The notes: generated from the sequence alone by a model not told the origin. Counted from the stretch's first letter, positions 17,008-27,514 are shown. The stretch: 64,000 nt of DNA from Nocardiopsis sp. FR4 (GCF_009830945.1 NZ_VWVV01000009.1:62001-126000); one strand, 5' to 3'. Translations and numbers: made by a program.

Positions 17008-18714
17008 CTACTCGGCGGCCCAGCCGATGTCCTCGTACACGTAGTCGGAGGCCAGGCCGTACTCACCCCAGTTGTGCAGGTCCTCGTCCATAACGTACAG
17101 GCCCGGGCGCTCGAAGAAGGGAATGGTCACGACCTCCTCCCACAGCAGGCGGTCGATCTCGTTGGCCAGTTCGGCGTAGCGGTCCGGGTCGGTCTCGGCC
17201 CGCATCTCGTCGAACTTCTGGTCGATCTCCTCGGTCGAGGTGCGGGCGAGGTTGTTGCCCCACTCCCCGTCCTCGTTGGGCATGCCGTAGTTCTCCTTGG
17301 CGTCGCCCGCGTAGGGGTTGGAGCCGACCAGCACGTAGGTGGCGACCTCGTAGTTGCCGGGGATGACGTACTCGGAGAACAGGGCGTTGCTCGGAACCTG
17401 CTGGACCTTGACCTCGACGCCGATCTCGGCGAGCATGTCGCGGCCGATCTCGGCCTCGTCCTGGGCGATGGCCATGTCGTCGGAGGCCACCCAGTCCAGG
17501 GTCAGGGTCTCGCCGTCCTCGTTGGTGCGGAACTCGTCGCCGTCCTTCAGGGTCCACCCGGCCTCGTCGAGCAGCTCCGCGGCGCGTTCGGGATCGTACT
17601 CCCCGTACCCCTCGCTGTTGTCCTGGTAGCCGTACTGGCTGGAGCGCAGCAGCCGGTTGACCTCACCGGTGATGGGCCAGTCGATGGCGCCGAGGGCGAC
17701 CTCCGCCAGGGCGTCGCGGTCCAGGCCCAGGGCGACCGCGTGGCGCACGCGCACGTCCTCCAGGTTGGGGCTGGCGCCGTTGAGCGAGGCGAACCGGTGG
17801 CCGTGGTTGACCGCCTCGGTGAAGTAGGTGCCCTCGCGGTCCTTGAGCAGCTCGTAGCCGGCGGCGTCGTAGCCGAGGTAGAAGCCGTCGATCTCCCCGT
17901 TGTTGAAGGCTCCGGCCATGGCGTCGATGGCCATGGCGTCGAAGATGATCTCGTCCAGCAGGGGCTCGGTGCCCCACCAGTCCTCGTTCTTCCTGATGCT
18001 GATGCGCTCGGCGACGTCGTCGAACTCCACGTCGCCGAAGGGCCCGGCGGTGACGGGGTAGTCCTTGACGTAGCCCTCCTTGAAGAGCTCGTCGTCCTCC
18101 ATGTACGCCTTGGGGTAGAGCGGGGAGAACAGCGAGGGCCACTCGGCGTAGGGCTCGTCGAACCTCAGCGTGAAGGAGTACTCGTCCTCGCCCGGGACGA
18201 ACTCGGTGATCTGGTCGTACCCGGCGGTGCCGCCGAGTTCCCAGTCGCCCTCGCGCTTCCCGCTGACGGTCTCGACCTGGGCCCGGTAGTCCTCGGCGGT
18301 GACGGGCTCGCCGTCGGACCACACGGCGTCGGGGTTGAGCTCGTAGGAGACCTCCAGGCCGTCCTCGCTCACACCGTAGTCGAGCACGAAGTCGGTGTTG
18401 GGCGAGGCCACGCCCTCCTCGTCGTAACGGGTCGGGTTGGGCAGCACTGCGGCGGCCACCCGGCGCACGTTGGCCTGGTTGCCCTGGACGTGCCACATGT
18501 TGTGCTGCTCGTCGTAGGCGCTGAGGGCCCACACGAAGGTGCCGCCCTCCTTGAGCTCCTCGCGGGGCGCGGGGTTGAGGTCCTCCGCGGGCAGGGCCGC
18601 GGCCTGCTCCTGGGCTTCCTCGCGGTCGTCTTCACCGCCACCGCCGCCGCAGGCGGTGGCCAGCATGACCAGTACCGCCGCGGGTGCGAGATAACGCGCC
18701 TTGCCTGTGCGCAT
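17008..18714 (-). CDS. Peptide ABC importer substrate-binding lipoprotein
   Basis: A 568-residue family-5 solute-binding lipoprotein (DppA/OppA type). Signal peptide MRTGKARYLAPAAVLVMLAT followed by AC gives Cys22; then GGTFVWALSAYDEQ, SYELNPDAVWSDGEPVTAED (the family signature) and RHAVALGLDRDALAEVALG. It binds substrates, probably oligopeptides, outside the membrane and passes them to the permeases encoded upstream in the same operon. ATG 18714 is preceded by GGAGGAG. It is the last gene of the four-gene unit (permease, permease, fused ATPase, binding protein) and is followed by a strong terminator. The very acidic mature sequence fits an exported actinomycete protein. Confidence 0.9.
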   Translation of the reverse strand: MRTGKARYLAPAAVLVMLATACGGGGGEDDREEAQEQAAALPAEDLNPAPREELKEGGTFVWALSAYDEQHNMWHVQGNQANVRRVAAAVLPNPTRYDEEGVASPNTDFVLDYGVSEDGLEVSYELNPDAVWSDGEPVTAEDYRAQVETVSGKREGDWELGGTAGYDQITEFVPGEDEYSFTLRFDEPYAEWPSLFSPLYPKAYMEDDELFKEGYVKDYPVTAGPFGDVEFDDVAERISIRKNEDWWGTEPLLDEIIFDAMAIDAMAGAFNNGEIDGFYLGYDAAGYELLKDREGTYFTEAVNHGHRFASLNGASPNLEDVRVRHAVALGLDRDALAEVALGAIDWPITGEVNRLLRSSQYGYQDNSEGYGEYDPERAAELLDEAGWTLKDGDEFRTNEDGETLTLDWVASDDMAIAQDEAEIGRDMLAEIGVEVKVQQVPSNALFSEYVIPGNYEVATYVLVGSNPYAGDAKENYGMPNEDGEWGNNLARTSTEEIDQKFDEMRAETDPDRYAELANEIDRLLWEEVVTIPFFERPGLYVMDEDLHNWGEYGLASDYVYEDIGWAAE

Positions 18715-18799
18715 GGGAACTCTCCTCCAGTGGGGATAGGGGTGGGGCGGCCGGCGCACGGGGAGGCGCCGGCCCGTGGTACCCGCCGGCCGCCGGGCC

Positions 18800-21007
18800 T
18801 CAGACACCCGTCCGGCGCTCGGCGAAGTGGCAGGCGGCCGCCTGGTCGCCACCGTTGGTGGCCGCGACCCGCGGTTCGACGGTCGTGCACCGCTCCTGGT
18901 CGGGGGCGGACAGGGTGGGGAACTTGTGGCACCTGGTCCGGAACCGGCACCCCGAGGGCGGGTCGGCCGGGCTGGGCAGGTCGCCCCTCAGGACGATGTG
19001 CGTGCGCGCGCGCTCCTTCTCCGGGTCGGGGAGGGGGATCGCCGACAGCAGCGCCTGGGTGTAGGGGTGGGCGGGCCGGGCGTAGAGGGAGGCGGTGTCG
19101 CCGATCTCCACGATCCGTCCCAGGTACATGACGGCGACCCGGTCCGCGATGTGGCGGACCACCGACAGGTCGTGGGCCACGAACAGGTAGGCCAGGCCCA
19201 GGCGCGCCTGGAGTTCCTGGAGCAGGTTGACCACGCCCGCCTGGATGGACACGTCCAGGGCCGAGACCGGCTCGTCCAGGACCAGCAGCCGGGGTTCCAG
19301 GGCCAGGGCCCGGGCGATGCCGACGCGCTGGCGCTGGCCGCCGGAGAACTGGGCGGGGAAGCGGGTGGCGTGCTCGGTGTTGAGGCCGACCAGGTCGATC
19401 AGCTCGTACACGCGCCGGGTGACCTCGGCGGCGGGGCGGCCGTGGGTGCGCAGCGGCTCGGCGAGGATGTCGAAGACCGTCATGCGCGGGTCCAGGGAGC
19501 TCATCGGGTCCTGGAAGACGACCTGCATGTCCCGGCGCAGGGCGAAGCGGTCGGAGCGGCCCAGGGTCGCGGTGTCGCGGCCCATCACGGAGACGCTGCC
19601 GCGCTGGGGCGCTTCCAGGCCCATGATCTCCATCAGGGTGGAGGACTTGCCGCAGCCGGACTCGCCGACCAGGGCCAGGGTCTCGCCCTCGCGGATGTCG
19701 AAGTCGATGCCGTCCACCGCGTACACCGTGCCCACGCGCCGCTTGAACACCGCGCCCCTGGTCAGGGGGTGGTGCTTGACGAGGTCGCTGACCCGCAGCA
19801 CCTCGGGGCGCTCCTCGCGCGGTACCTCCGCGAGGGGGGAGGCGGGGATGTCCGGCACCGGGTAGATGTCCTGGGCGGTCCACCCCTGGTCGGTGATCTC
19901 GCCGGAGCGGACGCAGGCCACCCGCTGGGTGGTGTCCGCGGCACCGGGGGTCCCTGCGGTGCCCGCCCCGGCGCCCTCGGCGTCCCCGGCACGGATCTCC
20001 GCGCCGGAGGGCTGGTCGCCGATGGCCAGGAGCGCGGGTTCGGTCAGCTCGCACTCGGGCTGGGCGATGGGGCAGCGCGGCGCGAAGGGGCAGCCGGGCG
20101 GCAGGTCCGACAGGGAGGGCGGGGTGCCCTGGATCGGGACGAGGGCGCTCTGGTCCGCCAGGTCCATGCGGGGCACGGCGCCGAGCAGGCCCATGGTGTA
20201 GGGCATGCGGCTGCGGTAGTAGACGTCGTCGACGGTGCCGGTCTCGACCGGGCGGCCCGCGTACATGACCAGGACCCGGTCGACGAACCCGGCCACCACG
20301 CCGAGGTCGTGGGTGATCATCACGATGGCGGCGCCGGTCTCGCGGCGGGCGGTGCGCAGCAGGTCCAGGATCTGCGCCTGGATGGTGACGTCCAGGGCGG
20401 TGGTGGGCTCGTCGCAGATGATGACGTCGGGGTTGTTGGCCATCGCCATGGCGATCATGACGCGCTGGCGCATGCCGCCGGAGAACTCGTGCGGGAAGGA
20501 GCGGTAGCGCTGTTCGGCGTTGGGGATGCCGACCAGGTCGAGGAGTTCGACGGCCCGGGCGCGCGCCGCGGCCCCGGACATGCGGGGGGCGTGGATGAGG
20601 ACGGCCTCGGCGAGCTGGTCGCCCACCGTGTACACGGGGGTGAGGCCGGACAGCGGGTCCTGGAAGACCATGGAGATGACCCGGCCGCGCCTGCGCGCCA
20701 TGGCGCGGTCGTCCAGGCCGAGGATCTCCTCGCCGTGCAGGCGGACCGAGCCGGTGATCCGGGCGTGGTCGGGCAGCAGCCCCATGGCGGCCATGGAGGA
20801 GACGGACTTGCCCGAGCCGGACTCGCCCACGATGCCCAGCACCTCGCCGCGGCGCACGGCGTAGCTGACCCCGCGAACGGCGTGTACGTCCGGGTTGCCG
20901 TTCAGGCCGGGGAAGGTGACGGCGAGGTCGGTGACCTCCAGGACCGGGGCCTCCTCGGCGGGCTCCGCGGAGGCGGCCTCGGCCGTGGCGACGGTGTTCG
21001 TGCTCAT
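18800..21007 (-). CDS. Fused double ATPase of peptide ABC importer (DppD-DppF type)
   Basis: A 735-residue protein with two complete ABC ATPases. Half 1 has [40 protein letters not shown] and an oligo_HPY tail with cysteines CPFAPRC..QPEC and VAC. Half 2 has [41 protein letters not shown] and a tail with [10 protein letters not shown]. The four-cysteine tails match the iron-sulfur binding region of DppD/DppF-type ATPases. In Escherichia coli these are two proteins; the fusion is common in actinobacteria. Drives import by the permeases encoded at 21021 and 22003. ATG at 21007, 14 bases after the DppC-type stop. Confidence 0.92.
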   Translation of the reverse strand: MSTNTVATAEAASAEPAEEAPVLEVTDLAVTFPGLNGNPDVHAVRGVSYAVRRGEVLGIVGESGSGKSVSSMAAMGLLPDHARITGSVRLHGEEILGLDDRAMARRRGRVISMVFQDPLSGLTPVYTVGDQLAEAVLIHAPRMSGAAARARAVELLDLVGIPNAEQRYRSFPHEFSGGMRQRVMIAMAMANNPDVIICDEPTTALDVTIQAQILDLLRTARRETGAAIVMITHDLGVVAGFVDRVLVMYAGRPVETGTVDDVYYRSRMPYTMGLLGAVPRMDLADQSALVPIQGTPPSLSDLPPGCPFAPRCPIAQPECELTEPALLAIGDQPSGAEIRAGDAEGAGAGTAGTPGAADTTQRVACVRSGEITDQGWTAQDIYPVPDIPASPLAEVPREERPEVLRVSDLVKHHPLTRGAVFKRRVGTVYAVDGIDFDIREGETLALVGESGCGKSSTLMEIMGLEAPQRGSVSVMGRDTATLGRSDRFALRRDMQVVFQDPMSSLDPRMTVFDILAEPLRTHGRPAAEVTRRVYELIDLVGLNTEHATRFPAQFSGGQRQRVGIARALALEPRLLVLDEPVSALDVSIQAGVVNLLQELQARLGLAYLFVAHDLSVVRHIADRVAVMYLGRIVEIGDTASLYARPAHPYTQALLSAIPLPDPEKERARTHIVLRGDLPSPADPPSGCRFRTRCHKFPTLSAPDQERCTTVEPRVAATNGGDQAAACHFAERRTGV

Positions 21008-21020
21008 GTGTGTGCCTCCC

Positions 21021-21932
21021 CTAGGAACGGCGCGACGTGGACATGGGGTCGAGCGCGTCGCGCAGCCCGTCCCCGATCATGTTGACGGCCAGCACCATCA
21101 GCACCAGCAGGACCGTGGGGAAGGCGAACATCCACGGCGCGGTGGTGGCGAACGACGATCCCGCGGCGATGACCACGCCGAGGCTGATGTCGGGTGACTG
21201 CACGCCCAGGCCGAAGTAGCTCAGCGCCGTCTCGCCGATGACGGCCGCGCTGACCATGATCGTGGCGTCCGCGATGAGCAGTGAGGACATGTTCGGCAGG
21301 ATGTGGCGCAGGATGATGCGGTGCGGTGGCACGCCCATGAAGCGCGCGGCGTGGATGTACTCGCGTTCGCGCAGGGAGATGGTCAGGCCCCGGACCATCT
21401 TGGAGGTGACCATCCAGCTGAACGCGGCGAGCAGGATGACGAGGACCAGCCAGCCGCCCTGGCCCACGAAGTGCTTGGACAGGATGGCGAGGATGACGAA
21501 GCTGGGCAGGACCAGCGCCAGGTCGGCGACCCACATCAGGGCCTTGTCGGTCACTCCGCCGAAGTAGCCCGCGAAGGCGCCCACGAGGGCGGCCACGCCG
21601 GTGGAGAGCAGGGCGACCAGCAGGCCGATGAGCAGGGACTTCTGCAGGCCCGCGGTGCTCTGGGTGAAGATGTCCTGTCCGGTGCGGTTGGTACCCATCC
21701 AGTGGTCGGCGCTGGGCTCCTCCAGCAGGGCGCCGAAGTCGCGTTGGCCCACCTCCCAGCCGCTGACCAGCGGCCCGACGAAGGCCAGGACGGCGAGCAG
21801 GGCGAGGATACCGATGCCGACGAGGACGCGCCGGGTGGCCAGCAGTTGGCGCGTGACGTCCCTGAGCCGGTTGGGAGCCGGGGGCACGGTCGGCGCCTCG
21901 GCGGGCTCCGTGCTCTTCTCGATCGTGCTCAT
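21021..21932 (-). CDS. Peptide ABC importer permease (DppC type)
   Basis: A 303-residue inner-membrane permease. One N-terminal transmembrane segment ([21 protein letters not shown]), the OppC-family loop with [15 protein letters not shown], and then five hydrophobic segments with the EAA-type coupling motif near [20 protein letters not shown]. Works with the DppB-type partner 71 bases upstream and the fused ATPase 14 bases downstream. ATG 21932 is used. Confidence 0.9.
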   Translation of the reverse strand: MSTIEKSTEPAEAPTVPPAPNRLRDVTRQLLATRRVLVGIGILALLAVLAFVGPLVSGWEVGQRDFGALLEEPSADHWMGTNRTGQDIFTQSTAGLQKSLLIGLLVALLSTGVAALVGAFAGYFGGVTDKALMWVADLALVLPSFVILAILSKHFVGQGGWLVLVILLAAFSWMVTSKMVRGLTISLREREYIHAARFMGVPPHRIILRHILPNMSSLLIADATIMVSAAVIGETALSYFGLGVQSPDISLGVVIAAGSSFATTAPWMFAFPTVLLVLMVLAVNMIGDGLRDALDPMSTSRRS

Positions 21933-22002
21933 GGCGTGGTCTCCAGCCGGACGGGCGCGGTCGCGCGCGGTGGAACGGTGCGGGCGGCGGGGAGGGTCGC
22001 GG

Positions 22003-22983
22003 TCACACCCGCACCCTCGGGTCGAGCCAGGCGTAGAGGATGTCCGAGAGGAAGGAGGCCGCCATGATGGTGACCGCCATGAACCAGGAGACGGCGGCGA
22101 CCACGTGGACGTCCTGGCGGAAGATGGAGTCGATCAGCCAGGCGCCCATGCCGTGCCAGCCGTAGATCTTCTCGGTGAAGGTCGCCCCCGACACCAGCGC
22201 GCCGAAGGTGAAGGTGAAGTAGGTGATGGTGGGGATCAGCGCGGTGCGCAGGGCGTGCCGCAGCAGCGCCCTCCTGCGGGTGAGCCCCTTGGCCATGGCG
22301 GTGCGCACGAAGTCGGCGTTGAGCACGTCGAGCATCATGTTGCGCTGGTAGCGGGCGAAGGCGGCGAACAGCGCGACGGCCAGCACGAAGGTGGGCAGGA
22401 TCGCGTGGTGGATCCGGTTGCCCAGGAGTTCCCACCAGGCGCCGTCGAAGCCCGCCGAGTACTCGCCCGAGTAGCGCAGCAGCTGGAAGCCGAGTCCGTC
22501 GTTGATCGCCACGGCCAGTACCTGGACGACGAGCGCGATGACGACCGTGGGGACCGACAGCACGAAGAAGGAGACGCCCGTGGCCGCCTTGTCGAACCTG
22601 CGGTACTGGCGCACCGCCGCGTAGGCGCCCACGGCGATACCGATGGCGCTGCCCAGGAGGGTGGCGACGGTGATCAGGCGCAGCGTGACGCCCGCCTTCA
22701 TCCACATCTGGTCGGTGACGTCGCCGCCCTGGATGGTCCGGCCGAAGTCGCCCTGGAGCACGCCGCCGAGCCAGGTGGTGTAGCGCTGGGCCAGGGGGGT
22801 CTGGTCGTTGAGGTTGAGCGCGTCCAGCTGGGCGTTGACCGCCTCGGGTGTGGGCGGTGGCTGCATCTGCTCGAAGTAGCCGCGCGGGTAGAGGTTGGTC
22901 GCGGCGAGCAGGTAGGCGAAACTCGTCGCGAGAAAGACCAGTACGACGTAGTTCAACAGCCGTCTGGCCAGGAACTTACCCAA
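22003..22983 (-). CDS. Peptide ABC importer permease (DppB type)
   Basis: A 326-residue permease starting MGKFLARRLLNYVVLVFLAT, with the LDLNxQTPLxxRY-type periplasmic segment (LNLNDQTPLAQRYTTWL, GDFGRTIQGG) and six hydrophobic segments including the coupling loop NADFVRTAMAKGLTRRRALL. First gene of the operon. TTG at 22983 is chosen because GGAG lies 6 bases upstream and the membrane-start sequence follows immediately. A 15-bp palindrome at 23038-23052 lies 55 bases upstream of this start. Confidence 0.9.
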   Translation of the reverse strand: MGKFLARRLLNYVVLVFLATSFAYLLAATNLYPRGYFEQMQPPPTPEAVNAQLDALNLNDQTPLAQRYTTWLGGVLQGDFGRTIQGGDVTDQMWMKAGVTLRLITVATLLGSAIGIAVGAYAAVRQYRRFDKAATGVSFFVLSVPTVVIALVVQVLAVAINDGLGFQLLRYSGEYSAGFDGAWWELLGNRIHHAILPTFVLAVALFAAFARYQRNMMLDVLNADFVRTAMAKGLTRRRALLRHALRTALIPTITYFTFTFGALVSGATFTEKIYGWHGMGAWLIDSIFRQDVHVVAAVSWFMAVTIMAASFLSDILYAWLDPRVRV

Positions 22984-23541
22984 AACTGTCTCCGAACCTC
23001 ATAGCCGAGCCCGGCGTTCGCCCTGTTGGTGCACGGTTGTCACCGGGTGACACCTGAGGTCACGGTCCGAAGCGCCCAACGGGCATGCCACTGGTGAATG
23101 GCATCGCCGGGCCCTCGCGATTCCGCGACCACGGGTGGGAGTACCTCCCGGTGGCTGCCGAAACACACGTACGCCCCGGTTCACGTTCTGTGACCGGAAT
23201 GTCAAGAGTCTGCGACAGCACTAGACACTCGACGGTAACCACCGCATCAAGAAAAGACAACGGTGCCCGTTTAAGCAGGAGGTTACAGACAGTTTGTCAA
23301 GATTCGCACCCACTGCGATGACCATGTGCGGAATCGTGACCATACCAGCTATGACCAGGATAAACACGCTTTCGCACGGAAGACGGGCGCCGGTCGGACC
23401 GCATCATCACAACGAAGGGCCGTCGGGAGGTCTTTTCGGCCGCCGTTCCATGACATGGACACGAAATACGGCTCACCGACCTGGCCGCACCTCCCGAACG
23501 GCTTCCGACTCCTGGGGAAAACGGCCGAAAACTTCTCCTCC
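22984..23541. other. Intergenic region upstream of the dpp-type operon
   Basis: About 560 bases holding the operon promoter and the palindrome at 23038-23052. The middle (about 23200-23420) is visibly less GC-rich than its surroundings. ORFs there have no recognisable product. Confidence 0.5.
23038..23052. promoter_or_regulatory. Candidate operator of the dpp-type operon
   Basis: TGTCACC-G-GGTGACA is a perfect 7+7 dyad around one base, 55 bases upstream of the first permease start. Too short for a terminator of a distant gene; placement fits a repressor site. The regulator is not identified. Confidence 0.45.
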
Positions 23542-25140
23542 TCACCCGGGCCCCGCGGGCTCAGGCCCCCTCGCCCTCGGGCCCGGCGGGGCTCCCGGGC
23601 GCACCGGGAAAGGCCGGAGAAGGTCCCGTCGCGGCACGGAGGGGGCCGCGCCGAACGCCGCCGTCGGCCGGATCCGGGGGACCAGCGGCGCCGCGGAGCG
23701 CGCTCGGGCCATCCCCCACCAGGTGCCCAGTGAACGGGCGGCGTCGCCCGCCATTCCCAGCGCGGTCCAGGCCAGCGGACCGGTCAGGGCCGCGCCCCTC
23801 CCCCGGCGCCAGGCCGCCAGGTGGGGCAGCGCCAGGGCGGCCCCCGCCGCCAGCGCGAGGCGTCCCGCCCGGGCGGTGCCGTCGCCCCGCCGCCAGGCGG
23901 CCGCGCCACCCGCCGCGGCCGCGGCGGCCACCGGCCACCAGGACGCGCGGATCGCGCGGGTGGCCGTGCGCGCGGTGTACGCCAGGTCGGCCCCGGCCAG
24001 GCGCACCGCGTCGGGAAGCGGTGTGCGCCCACCGGCCGCCAGCGCGGCGGTCACCGCCGCGCCGCCCAGGACCCCCGCCGCCAGTGCGGCGCCGGGGCGG
24101 CCGAACGCCGCCAGGACCAGACCCGCCGCTCCGGCGAGGGGCAGCTCGGGACCGGCGGCGCGCCCGTCGCGGGCCGCCGCCAGGGGACCGGCGCAGGAGC
24201 CCGAGACGAAGCAGTCGCGCAGGTAGGCGCCCAGCCGCGTGGTCGGCGGCGCCCAGACCCGGGCCCGTGGCTCGTAGCGCACCGACCAGTCCTGTTCCGC
24301 CAGCCGCCACAGCAGGTCGAGTTCGGCGGCGGCGCCCAGGCCGGGGTCCAGGTCGGCCACGGATCGGCGCACCACCAGGCAGGGCACCGGACGCAACGGG
24401 TCGGCGGGTTCGTTGACCGCGCCCGGACGCTGCTGACGCGGTCCCGCGTGCCCCCAGGGCAGAAGGGGCGCGGGGTCGGCACCGAGGTCGGGACCCGCGC
24501 GGGAGGCGGCGACCGCGGCGACGGTCATCTCCAGGTGGCCCAGACAGCGCGAGCGGTCGGCCAGCACGCGCGGCACCACGGCGGCCACGCCGGGGTCGGC
24601 GAAGTGGCCCAGAGCGGTGTCCAGCCATCCCGCCGCGGGGCGCGTGCCCGCCTCCAGCAGGGCGACGACCTCGGTCCGGCAGGCGCGCAGGGCCGCGGCG
24701 CGGGCCCGAGCGCCCCCGCTCGGACTCGGTACGACGCGGGCGCCGCGGCGCCGGGCCTGCCAGGCCTCAGCGCCCTCGGCGCCGACCACCACGGGGCGCA
24801 GGCGCGGGTGGAGTTCGGCGAGGCGGTCCAGGGTGGCGGCCAGCGCACCGGGTCCGGCCCGCCCGACCACGGCCACCGCGACGTCCTCCCCCGGGGGCAG
24901 GGGCGCGGGGCGGGGATGGGCGAGACCGGCGCGGACCAGGGCGCGGGCGAACCGCTCCTCCTCCGCGCCCCGGGGCGCGGAGCCGCTCAGCCAGCGGATG
25001 AGCGCGCTGACCCTTCGCGGGCTCAGGCGCACGGCCCGGGGCGGGCATCCGCCGAGGAGGACGTGCCCCTCGTCGGCGAGGCGCACGGAGCGGTCGATCT
25101 CGATACCGGGGCCGGGGGGCGCGGGCGGGCGGGAGGCCAT
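23542..25140 (-). CDS. MftF-like glycosyltransferase (orphan), GT2 fold
   Basis: A 532-residue protein. The N-terminus DRSVRLADEGHVLLGG..RAVRLSPRRVSALIRWL has the layout of MftF, the glycosyltransferase that adds glucose chains to mycofactocin. A GT2 domain follows (VAVVGRAGPGALAATLDRLAEL.., then GWLDTALGHFADPGVAAVVPRVL), and the C-terminal half is alanine-rich with hydrophobic stretches. The acidic DxD-like site that normally precedes the GW.. segment reads EAGTRP, so donor-metal binding may be lost. No mftA, mftB, mftC, mftD or mftE is present in the window. ATG 25140 follows AGGG by 7 bases; an earlier start adds 18 unrelated codons. Confidence 0.7.
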   Translation of the reverse strand: MASRPPAPPGPGIEIDRSVRLADEGHVLLGGCPPRAVRLSPRRVSALIRWLSGSAPRGAEEERFARALVRAGLAHPRPAPLPPGEDVAVAVVGRAGPGALAATLDRLAELHPRLRPVVVGAEGAEAWQARRRGARVVPSPSGGARARAAALRACRTEVVALLEAGTRPAAGWLDTALGHFADPGVAAVVPRVLADRSRCLGHLEMTVAAVAASRAGPDLGADPAPLLPWGHAGPRQQRPGAVNEPADPLRPVPCLVVRRSVADLDPGLGAAAELDLLWRLAEQDWSVRYEPRARVWAPPTTRLGAYLRDCFVSGSCAGPLAAARDGRAAGPELPLAGAAGLVLAAFGRPGAALAAGVLGGAAVTAALAAGGRTPLPDAVRLAGADLAYTARTATRAIRASWWPVAAAAAAGGAAAWRRGDGTARAGRLALAAGAALALPHLAAWRRGRGAALTGPLAWTALGMAGDAARSLGTWWGMARARSAAPLVPRIRPTAAFGAAPSVPRRDLLRPFPVRPGAPPGPRARGPEPAGPG

Positions 25141-25682
25141 GTCCACACCCTGTCTGGTCTGGAGTGAAGGGCGCAAGACCGGAGGAAGTGTCAAAATTCC
25201 GGATCACTTAACCCAATCGTTACCCATGCTCACAAGCCCCACCAGTTCCGAAACTCGGCCGATATCTCCTCGGAATCGACCGCATCACCAGACCGGCCAC
25301 CCCCTTTATCCAGCTCAGGGCGGTTATGCTGGCCAAGCCAGGTCGGCTGGGTTTCCGGGGAGGCACGGAGCGTATGCTAAGCGCGAATACGCCCTTCAGC
25401 GTCGTAGGGCACATCCGCCACCAGACATGACCGACCGCTCCGGCCCGCTCCCAGGCACCGCCACCGACCAGGGTGAAGCCCCGCAGCTTCTCCCCATCCC
25501 CCCGTCGCCGCCCTCAGACCGCGCGCCCCGCGGTTCGGAACCGCGTCCCTCCTTGTCCCAGGGGGCACCGACCTGTGTGACCACGCGCCGTGACCCGCCG
25601 TGCGGGCACGGACGCCTTCGAGGGCCCGGCACCTCCCGTTGCCATGCCCGCCGCGAACACACGTCCTCGGGGAGTGAACCCA
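25141..25682. other. Divergent intergenic region
   Basis: About 540 bases between the MftF-like gene and the anti-sigma-like ATPase. It holds both promoters. The part 25195-25290 is lower in GC. ORFs on either strand look like shadows. Confidence 0.5.
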
Positions 25683-26279
25683 ATGTGTGACACCGCAGCA
25701 CCCCGCAGTCCCGCGCGCCACGTGCACGCCCCCGCCCCCGGGGACGGCACCGCGCACACGGGGCCGATCCAGGTCCTGGCCCCCTCGTCCGCACTCCCGC
25801 AACGCCCGGCGCATTCCATGGAAGAGCGAACCCCGCACAGCACCGAGACCGCCTCCGGACCCGTCCGGCGGCGCTTCCCGGGCCTGCCGAGCCAGATCGC
25901 CTACGCGAGGAGGTTCGTCGCCCGCCAGCTGGCCGCGTCACCGGAGCTGACCACGGCCACCCTGCTGACCAGCGAGCTGGCCACGAACGCCATCACGCAC
26001 AGCGCCTCGGGCCGCTCCACCGGGAAGTTCGAGGTGTGCGTCCATGTGGCGCCCGGCTGGGCGCGGGTGGAGGTGCGCGACCTGGGCAACCTGGACGAGT
26101 CCCCCGAACCCCAGCACCGGGACCCCTACGACACCGCCGAGCACGGCCGGGGCCTGGACCTGGTCGAGGCGCTCTCCAACAAGTGGGGAACCGAACCGCG
26201 CGGCGACGGCATGGGCCGCAAGGTCTGGTTCGAACTCGTGTGGGACCGCGCGGACGCCCCGGCGGCGGACCCGGAGTGA
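25683..26279 (+). CDS. RsbW/HATPase_c_2-type anti-sigma-like ATP-binding protein
   Basis: A 198-residue protein: a 60-residue variable start, then the histidine-kinase-like ATPase fold of anti-sigma kinases: ATLLTSELATNAITHSASG (N box), VEVRDLGN (G1) and EHGRGLDLVEALSNKWG (G2), ending with VWFELVW. Such proteins bind sigma factors of the SigB/F group or anti-anti-sigma factors. A SigB/F-type gene lies 1.3 kb away on the other strand, but a partnership is only a guess. ATG 25683 follows GGGGAG by 8 bases; ATG 25818 is an alternative. Confidence 0.8.
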   Translation: MCDTAAPRSPARHVHAPAPGDGTAHTGPIQVLAPSSALPQRPAHSMEERTPHSTETASGPVRRRFPGLPSQIAYARRFVARQLAASPELTTATLLTSELATNAITHSASGRSTGKFEVCVHVAPGWARVEVRDLGNLDESPEPQHRDPYDTAEHGRGLDLVEALSNKWGTEPRGDGMGRKVWFELVWDRADAPAADPE

Positions 26280-26313
26280 GCGCGGGCCCGTCCGCGCGCG
26301 TCGGGGGCCGCGC

Positions 26314-26481
26314 TCACTCCTCGGCGGTGACCGGCGGGGCCTGGTCCGCCGCGCTCTCGGCGGGCGCGGGCAGGCGGAAGCGCTCGTAGAGTTCGCGCGC
26401 GTAGTCCTTGGCCGCCTGCGACGGTTCCCCGCCCAGCTCGTCGCGGACCAGGTCGTCGAGGCTCTTGTTCGTTTCGTCCAT
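26314..26481 (-). CDS. Small acidic hypothetical protein
   Basis: A 55-residue ORF, MDETNKSLDDLVRDELGGEP then AAKDYARELYERFRLP and an Ala/Pro tail. The amino-acid make-up is balanced and helical, unlike shadow frames. Ribosome site is weak. No family recognised. It converges on the ATPase gene with 34 bases between stops. Confidence 0.5.
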   Translation of the reverse strand: MDETNKSLDDLVRDELGGEPSQAAKDYARELYERFRLPAPAESAADQAPPVTAEE

Positions 26482-26837
26482 GGAACGCAGACTGCCTGGA
26501 GTGCGCGGATAGCACAAATCGGCGCTCCGGTGACACAGAGACACGACCGTTATCTCCACTCCTGTGGAGTTCTGCCGTCGAGTGGCGCCTTGGGTGGGGA
26601 ACGCCCGCCCCGGGCGGTCGGGTCCTCCCGGTGTCCCCGAGTGTCGCGTCGGACGCACATCCCCCGGCCGCGCCCGCGTGCGGCGGCCGTGAACGGGCAG
26701 ACGGTGAGGGAGGACCCCCTCGTGAACGGCGCCCTCCCTCCCCCGGGCGGGCTGGCGGCACCTCACCCGACGTGTGGCGGCGGCACCGACCGGTGCGCGG
26801 GGCGCCGATCCACGACCCCTGCGGAGGAGTACGCCCC
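26482..26837. other. Intergenic region
   Basis: About 355 bases between divergent small genes. Contains promoter space for both; no hairpin or gene that I can support. Confidence 0.5.
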
Positions 26838-27335
26838 GTGGACCAGACAGCTGACAGGGCGGGCACCGGGTGCCCGGTCGAGGAGTACCTGGCCCTTCGG
26901 CGCCACAAGTGGTGGCGGCACGAGGCCCAGCGTCCCGCGGACGCCGTGATGGGCCGGGGGTGGACGCTCAACCCGGCGGACGAGGAGGCCGAGGTCCCCG
27001 TGTCGGCCCTGGTGGTGGAGATGTCCGACCAGGAGGCCTGGTACTGGGGCTTCCGCGCCCCCGACAGCCTGCCGACGAGCATGCGCTGGCGGGTGACCGT
27101 GCCCTACACCCTGCCCGCCGGGCACCGGGGCCGGACCGCGGTGCGCGTACTGCTCACGGTGGGGGACAGGGCCGAGCTGGTCACACCGCTGCACCCGCCG
27201 GGCGCTCCGCTGGACGTGCCGGTGGAGCGGATCGTGCGGGAGGCGGACGTACCCGTCGCGGAGCTGCCCGGCAGGTGGCTCAGCGTGGACCTGCTGGGCG
27301 GCGCGGACGCGCGGGGCTTCCGCGCGCTCCCCTGA
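26838..27335 (+). CDS. Hypothetical cytoplasmic protein
   Basis: A 165-residue protein without signal or membrane segment. It has a helical, His/Trp/Arg-rich start (EYLALRRHKWWRHEAQR) and then alternating beta-type strands (VSALVVEMSDQEAWYWGF, MRWRVTVPYTLP, TAVRVLLTVGDRAELV). GTG 26838 is preceded by GGAGGAG at 8 bases. I do not recognise the family. Confidence 0.65.
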   Translation: MDQTADRAGTGCPVEEYLALRRHKWWRHEAQRPADAVMGRGWTLNPADEEAEVPVSALVVEMSDQEAWYWGFRAPDSLPTSMRWRVTVPYTLPAGHRGRTAVRVLLTVGDRAELVTPLHPPGAPLDVPVERIVREADVPVAELPGRWLSVDLLGGADARGFRALP

Positions 27336-27514
27336 CTCCGGTGCCGCACCGGAGCGGCCCGAACCCGCGGCGGACCCGCCGGCTCCCCCGCCGACCCGTC
27401 CGGTTCACGGCGGAGGCGCGGGCGAGGGGCCCGGGAACGGCGCGGCACCACCCTCGTTCTCGGCGGTACCGCGCTGCCCCCGAAGCGACGTCCCGCGCGG
27501 CGTCGGTCCGCGGT

